Source: Rhodospirillum sp. UBA1311 (GTDB lineage: Bacteria; Pseudomonadota; Alphaproteobacteria; Rhodospirillales; Rhodospirillaceae). From it: 16,499 bases of DNA. The stretch is taken from contig DBTR01000094.1 in assembly GCA_002307145.1 (NCBI GenBank), positions 5,140 through 21,638 on the forward strand. Reading direction: 5' to 3'. Positions 7,501 through 12,068 of this stretch are shown here, piece after piece (position 1 is the stretch's first letter; every line of letters begins with the position of its first letter). Under the pieces are notes generated by a model, which was given only the letters and a program-made list of their open reading frames with translations, did not search any database and was not told the origin of the DNA. The position numbers and the translations under genes were made by a program.

Positions 7501-8049
7501 GCGGGCTACAAGCGCGGCGGCGATCGCTTCAAGGTCGAAGACATCCTCGCCGCGTCGGACACCGTGGTCTGGTGCTGCGACGAACCCGCCGACTTCGCCC
7601 CCGAGCGCCCCGGCGACAGAACCTTCACCGGCAATATCGTCCAGGCGATGGCGGCCTACGCCTCGGGCAAACTCGGCGAAACCGACCTCCGCCTCCAGGA
7701 GGTCGACCGCATGATCGTGATCGGCTCCGACCGGATGATGGCGGCGGTCAAGGCGGCGCGCCACGGCGTGCTCGAACCCTTCCTCAAGCCCTGCCACACC
7801 GCGATCGGATCGATCAATTCGCCGATGCAGTGCATGATGAAGGAAATCTGCGCCCAGTGCCTGCAACGCCAAACCGACCCCACCACCGGCGAAGAGCTCG
7901 TCGTCTATACCTGCGCCGGACAGGACCAGGACCTGGAACGCGTCGACTTCGCCAGCCTGCACGACCGCCTGAGCCAGAATACCGTCCAGGAAAACCTGAC
8001 CCGCCAGTGGATCGACCGGGAGCTCAAGCGCCTCGGCAAGCGGCCGTAA
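4567..8049 (+). CDS. Large fused flavin/iron-sulfur NAD(P)H oxidoreductase (NfnB/GltD-like plus NfnA/PyrK-like)
   Basis: A 1160-residue, probably cytoplasmic redox enzyme built from three parts. Residues 1-240 are an unrecognised, mainly helical domain. Residues 245-820 resemble the GltD/NfnB flavoprotein: iron-sulfur cysteines at 248, 251, 259, 283 (in AGCPLEERI), 315, 323, 326 and 330; a first dinucleotide fold GLGPAG (391-396); a second GGGLTA (569-574); and IIVAAGTIPNT (724-733). A helical insertion lies at about 590-650. Residues 840-1160 resemble ferredoxin-NADP reductase, PyrK and NfnA: RFKPGQFFRLQ (865-875) for FAD, VGGGLGNAVLF (952-962) for the nucleotide, and cysteines 1089, 1095, 1098 and 1116 for a [2Fe-2S] cluster. 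The motifs are those of both subunits of NADH-dependent ferredoxin:NADP oxidoreductase in one chain; the real electron partners are unknown. The start at 4567 is chosen from codon bias; ATG 4543 or GTG 4354 are alternatives. It is followed within 4 bp by repeat copy B. Confidence 0.88.
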   Translation: MDSVTGSALKLGFSLDFADLYSRDGLARLDAAFVEFLRARAPERAEALLAARAAPETLARKAEAELLLGIGGDFDAFVGELFGVEAELADLRAAQDALGPLFAAKRLFVQRRALKTYKPEAAASFDGEALTEAVEARLGGRFTEMGFATAVMAWLDDAEAHADDLDLFARFAAWASLAPEGRCAHTHSVLFTQPGKHDPMELVPTVDRADGPVPVKEASPHGWRRREGFDLTDPGADLAHALDQGNYCITCHNQGKDSCSTGMKDKATGAIAVNPLGRRMAGCPLEERISEMIAAKTAGNAAAALGLVTVDNPLCAGTGHRICNDCMVACIYQNQMRDPVNIPEIETRVLKDILILPWGFEIYALMTRWNPFSIRQPLPAPETGYAVLVAGLGPAGYSLAQRLLRDGHSVTAVDGLKIEPIDAAISGVAADGSEVPFAPIRDIRALWKNLGDRVTAGFGGVAEYGITVRWDKNFLTVIRLILERDRRFRMFGGVRFGSTMDFDDAKAFGFDHVALCLGAGKPTLVPMGGKLRPGVRQASDFLMALQLTGAAHPRTVANLQIRLPVAVIGGGLTAIDSCTEALAYYPVQVEKFLARHETLVAEKGQAAVEAAWSLAERETALEFLAHARAIRAERERAKTTGQAPKILELLRSWGGVTLVYRRKLTESPAYRNNHEEIIKALEEGISVAEEWAPVAVHADAHGWTETLQLKGADGRQIAFPARTIIVAAGTIPNTTLAREGVGGLKVDGKYFQALSEDGQPVRPESTAKPERAEVLIAASAAEMPVSFFGDLHPGFSGNVVTAMASARAGAPVIGRTLAKAPPVDADWKARFAKLDHDLRPTLKRVIRLTPNIVEVVVHAPLAARRFKPGQFFRLQNYAANAPQTESTLLAMEGIALTGAWVKPEIGELAMIVLEMGGSSDLCAHLSPGEPLVVMGPTGEATELPKNQTVALVGGGLGNAVLFSIGKALKDNGCRVLYFAGYKRGGDRFKVEDILAASDTVVWCCDEPADFAPERPGDRTFTGNIVQAMAAYASGKLGETDLRLQEVDRMIVIGSDRMMAAVKAARHGVLEPFLKPCHTAIGSINSPMQCMMKEICAQCLQRQTDPTTGEELVVYTCAGQDQDLERVDFASLHDRLSQNTVQENLTRQWIDRELKRLGKRP

Positions 8050-8052
8050 CAG

Positions 8053-8238
8053 GCGGGGCTATTGCCCCGCACCCCACTGGAGGGACTCGTCCCTCCAGAC
8101 CTCCCCTTCGTTTTTGCGCGAAGCGCGATAGAGCCATCACGCGGCGCGACGGTTGATTGCGCTGACGCGCAAAAACCAGAGCAATGGGGTCGAGGGGGCC
8201 GAGCCCCTTCGCGGGCCCGGGCAGAGCCCGGCGTTTTT
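8053..8238 (+). repeat. Interspersed palindromic repeat, copy B
   Basis: The element begins 3 nt after the oxidoreductase stop codon. Hairpin I has a 7-bp stem (8053-8059/8064-8070), hairpin II a perfect 9-bp stem (8077-8085/8090-8098, loop CTCG). The core inverted repeat pairs TTTTTGCGCG (8111-8120) with CGCGCAAAAA (8166-8175), and inside it GCGC (8123-8126) with GCGC (8159-8162). Hairpin III has an 8-bp stem with one G-T pair (8192-8199/8203-8210, loop CGA). Hairpin IV (8217-8222/8226-8231) is followed by T5. Core sequence such as CCATCACGCGGCG and GGTTGATTGCGCT is shared with copy C, whereas the outer stems differ in sequence but keep pairing. Confidence 0.88.
8217..8238 (+). terminator. 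Probable intrinsic terminator at the end of repeat copy B
   Basis: CCGGGC (8217-8222) and GCCCGG (8226-8231) form a 6-bp G+C stem with loop AGA, followed after two bases by TTTTT (8234-8238). It would end transcription from the oxidoreductase gene before the binding-protein promoter. Confidence 0.6.
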
Positions 8239-8271
8239 CCCACCCCTCCCGATTTTTTCACGCCAGCGCGC

Positions 8272-8302
8272 TTGACCTCACTCGGGTGCGGGTCTTTATA
8301 TC
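8272..8302 (+). promoter_or_regulatory. Possible sigma70-type promoter of the binding-protein gene
   Basis: TTGACC (8272-8277) resembles a -35 box. A -10 box could be TATATC (8297-8302, 19-bp spacer) or TTTATA (8295-8300, 17-bp spacer). Transcription would start near 8309, downstream of the ATG at 8304, which agrees with translation starting at the TTG at 8340. The -10 matches are imperfect. Confidence 0.45.
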
Positions 8303-8325
8303 CATGGGCATATTCCCGACATTTC

Positions 8326-8331
8326 TGGAGG
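8326..8331 (+). promoter_or_regulatory. Ribosome binding site that fixes a TTG start
   Basis: TGGAGG lies eight bases before the TTG at 8340-8342. This is the best Shine-Dalgarno match near the gene and decides for TTG over the upstream in-frame ATG at 8304, which has none. Confidence 0.75.
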
Positions 8332-8339
8332 ATCGGCCG

Positions 8340-9545
8340 TTGTCCCGTCGCTTGCTTGCTGCTGCGTTCACGGCGGTTTTTGCCGCGTTGCCTTTGGCGT
8401 CCGCCCATGCCGCCGAACCGGTGAAGGTGGGTGAGATCAACTCGTACTCCCGGATTCCGGCGTTCACGCTGCCTTATCGCAACGGCTGGGAACTGGCGGT
8501 GGAGCAGATCAACGCAAAGGGCGGGGTCCTGGGCGGGCGCAAGCTCGAAATCGTCGCACGCGACGATGCCGGCACGCCGGAGCAAGCGCTGACCGCCGCC
8601 AACGAGCTGGTGCGGCGCGAGGGCGTGGTGATGCTGGCGGGGACGTATCTTTCCAACGTCGGGCTGGCGGTTTCGGATTACGCGGCGAAGCGCGGCGTGG
8701 TCTTCCTCGCCTCCGAGCCGTTGACCGACGCGCTCACCTGGAGCAACGGCAACACCGAGACCTTCCGGCTTCGCCCCTCGACCTACGTGCAGACCGCGAT
8801 TCTGGTGCGCGAGGCGGCCAAGCTCCCGGCGAAGCGCTGGGCGACGATCGCGCCGAACTATGAATACGGCCAGGCGGCGGTGCGGAACTTCAAGGAGCTG
8901 TTGAAGGCGGCGCGGCCCGATGTGGAATTCGTCGCCGAGCAGTGGCCCGCCCAGTTCGGCCTCGACGCCGGGCCGACGGTGGAAGCCCTGGAGCAGGCCA
9001 AGCCCGACGCGATCTTCAACGTCACGTTCTCCTCCGACCTGTCGAAGTTCGTGCGCGAGGGCACGGCGCGCGGCCTGTTCAAGAACCGCACCGTGGTTTC
9101 GCTGCTCACCGGCGAGCCGGATTACCTCGTGCCCCTCGGCGCGGAAACCCCGGAAGGCTGGATCGTCACCGGCTATCCGTGGGACGCGATCGAGAGCCCG
9201 GAACACAAGGCCTACGTCAAGGCCTACCAGGACAAGTTCCACGAGAACCCGACGATGGGCTCGCTGGTCGGCTACAACATGGGCCTCGCGATCAAGGCGA
9301 CCCTCGACCGCGCCGGATCGACCAAGTCCGCCGACCTGATCAAGGCCCTCGAAGGCCTGAAGTTCGCAGCCCCCACCGGCGAGATCACCTTCCGCGCCTC
9401 CGACCACCAGTCCACGATGGGCGCGTGGGTCGGCAAGACCGCCCTGGTCGACGGCAAGGGCAAGATGGTCGACTGGCGCTACGTCGACGGCGCGGACGTG
9501 CTGCCGGACGCCGCTGCGGTGAAAGCGCTGCGCCCGGCAAAATAA
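8340..9545 (+). CDS. Periplasmic substrate-binding protein of a branched-chain amino-acid-type ABC importer
   Basis: A 401-residue precursor. Starting at TTG gives a classic signal peptide: MSRRLL, a hydrophobic stretch AAAFTAVFAALPLA, and a cleavage site after SAHA (residue 24). The mature part begins EPVKVGEINSYS and shows LivJ/LivK-like (Peripla_BP_6 type) features: GWELAVEQINAKGGVLGGRKLEIV (about 49-72), DDAGTPEQALTAANELV, and MLAGTYLSNVGLAVSDYAAK, where the Ser after GTY lies in the ligand-binding region of the family. The late segments SLVGYNMGLAIKATLDRAG and TGEITFRASDHQ are also typical. The ligand cannot be named; the family binds branched-chain amino acids, amides, urea and aromatic acids. 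The permease/ATPase genes lie 2.5 kb downstream on the same strand, separated by two dehydrogenase genes, so a shared transport system is plausible but not shown. Confidence 0.92.
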   Translation: MSRRLLAAAFTAVFAALPLASAHAAEPVKVGEINSYSRIPAFTLPYRNGWELAVEQINAKGGVLGGRKLEIVARDDAGTPEQALTAANELVRREGVVMLAGTYLSNVGLAVSDYAAKRGVVFLASEPLTDALTWSNGNTETFRLRPSTYVQTAILVREAAKLPAKRWATIAPNYEYGQAAVRNFKELLKAARPDVEFVAEQWPAQFGLDAGPTVEALEQAKPDAIFNVTFSSDLSKFVREGTARGLFKNRTVVSLLTGEPDYLVPLGAETPEGWIVTGYPWDAIESPEHKAYVKAYQDKFHENPTMGSLVGYNMGLAIKATLDRAGSTKSADLIKALEGLKFAAPTGEITFRASDHQSTMGAWVGKTALVDGKGKMVDWRYVDGADVLPDAAAVKALRPAK

Positions 9546-9559
9546 GGGATCGAATCGGG

Positions 9560-9611
9560 CCGGAAGCTCGGATTGTTGCAAGATCAGCAACTTTGAATCG
9601 CCAGCTTCCGG
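9560..9611 (+). other. Nested stem-loop after the binding-protein gene
   Basis: CCGGAAGCT (9560-9568) is exactly complementary to AGCTTCCGG (9603-9611). Inside it GATT (9571-9574) can pair with AATC (9596-9599), and GTTGC (9575-9579) with GCAAC (9587-9591), leaving a 7-nt apical loop. It starts 14 nt after the stop codon. No T-run follows, so it may protect the mRNA 3' end or be a factor-dependent terminator. It is unlike the three long repeats. Confidence 0.6.
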
Positions 9612-9708
9612 TCTACCTCTCGAATCCTGCAACGATTAGGTTTCCTTCAGACACAACGCGATGGGTTCGCTTCGAGCCCTTCGGCAAGCCTCTGAAGGAC
9701 ACCTGATC

Positions 9709-10332
9709 ATGAAAGTTACCGTTGTCGGCGCCGGAAACATGGCGTCCAGTTTCGTCAAGCAGCTCGTCAAGGCCGGACACGACGCGCGCATCGTCGGACG
9801 CGATGCGCAGAAGGCCGCCGACCTTGCCAAGACGCTTGGCGCTTCCGCCGTCTCCGCCGCCGAAGGCGCGGACGCCGAAATCATCATCCTCGCCACGCCG
9901 TTTGCCGGTGCCGTCGACGCGTTGCGCGCCCTCGGCAACCTCTCGGGCAAGGTGGTGGTCGACATCACCAATCCGCTGAGCGCCGACTACATGAGCCTGA
10001 CCGTCGGCCAAACCACCTCGGCGGCCGAGGAAATCGCCCGCGCGGTTCCGGGCGCGCGGATCGTCAAGGGCTTCAATACCCTGTTCGCTCCGGTGCTCGG
10101 CGCGGGCGCGGTCTCCAACGGCCAGGTGCCGCCGGTCTTCCTCGCGTCCGACGACGCCGACGCCAAGGCCAAGGTTTCGAGCCTCGCCACTTCGTTCGGC
10201 TTCCCGGTGGTCGACGCCGGTCCGCTCAAGAACGCCCGGTATCTGGAGCCGCTGGCGGGGCTCAACATCTACCTCGGCTTCGGCGCGGGCCTCGGCACCG
10301 GCATTGCCCCCGCGTGGCTGCCGCTCGCCTGA
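9709..10332 (+). CDS. NADP-binding oxidoreductase, F420-reductase-like family
   Basis: A 207-residue single-domain Rossmann protein of the NADPH-dependent F420 reductase-like family (COG2085 type). The dinucleotide loop is VVGAGNMASSF (residues 5-15). Arg31 in IVGRD, at the end of the second strand, suggests NADP(H) rather than NAD(H). Other landmarks are IIILATPF (58-65), KVVVDITNPL (81-90) and IVKGFNTLFAPVL, all typical of the family. Many bacterial members act in organisms without F420, and their substrates are not known, so I give no gene symbol. The ATG at 9709 has GAAGGA (9694-9699) nine bases upstream; the open frame extends further up but without a ribosome site. It lies between the binding-protein gene and an aldehyde dehydrogenase gene, 86 nt upstream of the latter. 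Confidence 0.85.
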   Translation: MKVTVVGAGNMASSFVKQLVKAGHDARIVGRDAQKAADLAKTLGASAVSAAEGADAEIIILATPFAGAVDALRALGNLSGKVVVDITNPLSADYMSLTVGQTTSAAEEIARAVPGARIVKGFNTLFAPVLGAGAVSNGQVPPVFLASDDADAKAKVSSLATSFGFPVVDAGPLKNARYLEPLAGLNIYLGFGAGLGTGIAPAWLPLA

Positions 10333-10366
10333 CACCTTCCCAAGCTTTTCCCAATATCCACACGGA

Positions 10367-10391
10367 CGCCGGAGGCTTCGCCCTCCCGGCG
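10367..10391 (+). other. Hairpin in the leader of the aldehyde dehydrogenase gene
   Basis: CGCCGG (10367-10372) pairs with CCGGCG (10386-10391), extended by AGG/CCT (10373-10375/10382-10384) with one bulged C and a 6-nt loop. It lies between the stop at 10332 and the ATG at 10419. No T-run follows, so it is not a clear intrinsic terminator. Confidence 0.4.
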
Positions 10392-10418
10392 CTCCGGAAA
10401 CCAGGACATTTCCCGATC

Positions 10419-11810
10419 ATGGCTTACGCAACCGTCAACCCGTACACGGGTAAAACCGTCGCAACCTTTCCCGACGCCACCGACGCCGAGATCGAAACCG
10501 CTATCGCCGCCGCCCACGCCGCCTTCCTCGGCTGGCGCGAAACCTCGTTCGCGACCCGTGCCGAAGTGATGCGCAATGCCGCGCGCATCCTCCGCCGCGA
10601 CGTCGACACCTACGCCCGCCTGCTCACCCTCGAAATGGGCAAGGTGATCGCCGAGGCCCGCGCCGAGGTCGAGCTTTCCGCCGAGATCTTCGAATACTAC
10701 GCCGACAACGCCGAAACCCTGCTGGCCCCGGAGACGCTGCCGGTGAAATCCGCCGACGAAGGCGAGGCGGTCGTGGTCCACGAACCGCTCGGCGTGCTGC
10801 TCGCGATCGAGCCGTGGAACTTCCCCTACTACCAGATCGCGCGGATCATTGCGCCGCAGCTCTCGGCGGGGAACACCATGCTGCTCAAGCACGCCTCCAA
10901 CGTGCCGCAGAGCGCCGCGATCTTCGAAACCCTGATGCGCGAAGCCGGCCTGCCGGACGGCGGCTTCAAGAACCTCTACGCCACCCGCAGCCAGATCGAA
11001 AAGATCATCGACGATCCGCGCGTCCAGGGCGTCGCCCTCACCGGGTCGGAAGCCGCGGGCGCGACCGTCGCCGCGCAGGCGGGCAAGGCGCTGAAGAAAT
11101 CCACCCTCGAACTCGGCGGCGCCGACGCCTTCGTCGTGCTCGCCGATGCCGAACTCGACAAGACCGTCAAATGGGCGGTGTTCGGACGGCACTGGAACGG
11201 CGGGCAGGTCTGCGTCTCGTCGAAGCGGATGATCGTCGTCGAGGCGGTCTACGACGACTTCCTCAAGCGCTACATCGAAGGCGTCGCCGCCCTGCGCGCC
11301 GGAGACCCCTTCGACGCCGCCACCACCCTCGCGCCGCTCTCCTCGCAGGCTGCCGCCGACGAGGTCAAGGCCAAGATCCGCGACGCCGTCGCCCACGGCG
11401 CGACCGCGACGGAAATCGGCCCGAAGGTCCCGGCCCAAGGCGCGTTCGTCCAGCCGACCATCCTCACCGACGTCGGCGAGGACAACCCGGCGCGCTACTG
11501 GGAATTCTTCGGCCCGGTGTCGATGATCTTCCGCGCCAAGGACGAGGACGACGCGGTGCGCATCGCCAACGACACGCCCTTCGGCCTCGGCGGCTCGGTT
11601 TTCACCGCCGACACCCGGCGCGGCGCAAAGGTCGCGGCGCGGATCTCCACCGGCATGGTGTTCGTCAACCACCCGACGATGGTCAAGGCCGACCTGCCGT
11701 TCGGCGGCATCCGCCGCTCCGGCTACGGCCGCGAACTCATCGGCCTCGGCCTCAAGGAGTTCGTCAACCACAAGCTCATCGACGTGGTCGATATCGACGC
11801 GCCGTTCTAA
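10419..11810 (+). CDS. NAD(P)-dependent succinate-semialdehyde dehydrogenase-like aldehyde dehydrogenase
   Basis: A 463-residue member of the aldehyde dehydrogenase superfamily, which oxidises aldehydes to acids with NAD(P)+. Catalytic residues are all present: Asn134 in EPWNFPYYQ, Glu231 in TLELGG, and nucleophile Cys265 in GGQVCVSSKR. Lys157 (LLKHAS) and the TGSEAAG turn (208-214) contact the cofactor. The length, the start YATVNPYTGK, and FGRHWNGGQVCVSSKRMIV fit the Sad/YneI and GabD2 branch of succinate-semialdehyde dehydrogenases better than the longer GabD type, so succinate semialdehyde is the best guess, from 4-aminobutyrate or similar breakdown. The ATG at 10419 is preferred over the ORF start at 10314, which overlaps the preceding gene; AGGA at 10403-10406 is a distant Shine-Dalgarno. 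The stop is followed after 2 nt by repeat copy C. Confidence 0.9.
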   Translation: MAYATVNPYTGKTVATFPDATDAEIETAIAAAHAAFLGWRETSFATRAEVMRNAARILRRDVDTYARLLTLEMGKVIAEARAEVELSAEIFEYYADNAETLLAPETLPVKSADEGEAVVVHEPLGVLLAIEPWNFPYYQIARIIAPQLSAGNTMLLKHASNVPQSAAIFETLMREAGLPDGGFKNLYATRSQIEKIIDDPRVQGVALTGSEAAGATVAAQAGKALKKSTLELGGADAFVVLADAELDKTVKWAVFGRHWNGGQVCVSSKRMIVVEAVYDDFLKRYIEGVAALRAGDPFDAATTLAPLSSQAAADEVKAKIRDAVAHGATATEIGPKVPAQGAFVQPTILTDVGEDNPARYWEFFGPVSMIFRAKDEDDAVRIANDTPFGLGGSVFTADTRRGAKVAARISTGMVFVNHPTMVKADLPFGGIRRSGYGRELIGLGLKEFVNHKLIDVVDIDAPF

Positions 11811-11812
11811 GG

Positions 11813-12007
11813 CCGGGCTCTGCCCGGACCCGGCAAGGGGCTCGGCCCCTTGCATCCCATAACTCTGGTTTTCGCGCGTAGCGCCATAAGACCATCACGC
11901 GGCGTGACGGTTGATTGCGCTCCGCGCGAAAAACAAAAACATACGAGGTCGAGGAAGCGAGCCTCCTCGCAGGGTCCAGGGGCAGCGCCCCTGGACTGTC
12001 CTTTTTT
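11813..12007 (+). repeat. Interspersed palindromic repeat, copy C
   Basis: The element begins 2 nt after the aldehyde dehydrogenase stop codon. Hairpin I is 11813-11818/11822-11827 (loop TCT); hairpin II is a perfect 9-bp stem, 11833-11841/11845-11853 (loop TCG). In the core TTTTCGCGCG (11869-11878) pairs exactly with CGCGCGAAAA (11923-11932), then GCGC (11881-11884) with GCGC (11917-11920), and at the tip TCACGC (11895-11900) faces GCGTGA (11902-11907). Hairpin III is 11950-11958/11961-11969 with one A-C mismatch. Hairpin IV is a perfect 10-bp stem, 11974-11983/11987-11996, with a T-run at 12002-12007. This is the best-preserved copy of the family. Confidence 0.88.
11974..12007 (+). terminator. 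Probable intrinsic terminator at the end of repeat copy C
   Basis: A perfect 10-bp stem (GTCCAGGGGC with GCCCCTGGAC, loop AGC) is followed five bases later by TTTTTT (12002-12007). The gap between stem and T-run is longer than ideal. It would separate the dehydrogenase transcript from the transporter genes. Confidence 0.55.
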
Positions 12008-12068
12008 ATTTCTGCGCCCCGTGCATCCGCCTATGATCGCCGCAAACGCCCTACCCCACGCGGAGCGC

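Noticed and set aside
4003..7962. Open frame of 1319 codons on the minus strand opposite the large oxidoreductase
   Set aside because: It is a mirror of a G+C-rich gene: its product is rich in Arg, Ala, Gly, Asp and His without any domain motif, and it also crosses the tldD 5' end in the wrong frame. The plus-strand gene has full cofactor motifs.
7905..9632. Open frame of 575 codons on the minus strand opposite the binding-protein gene
   Set aside because: Shadow frame. The plus strand has a signal peptide, ribosome site and conserved binding-protein motifs.
2340..12007. The repeats as insertion sequences or a CRISPR array
   Set aside because: No transposase gene, no target-site duplication that I can see, spacing of kilobases rather than regular short spacers, and differing stem sequences.
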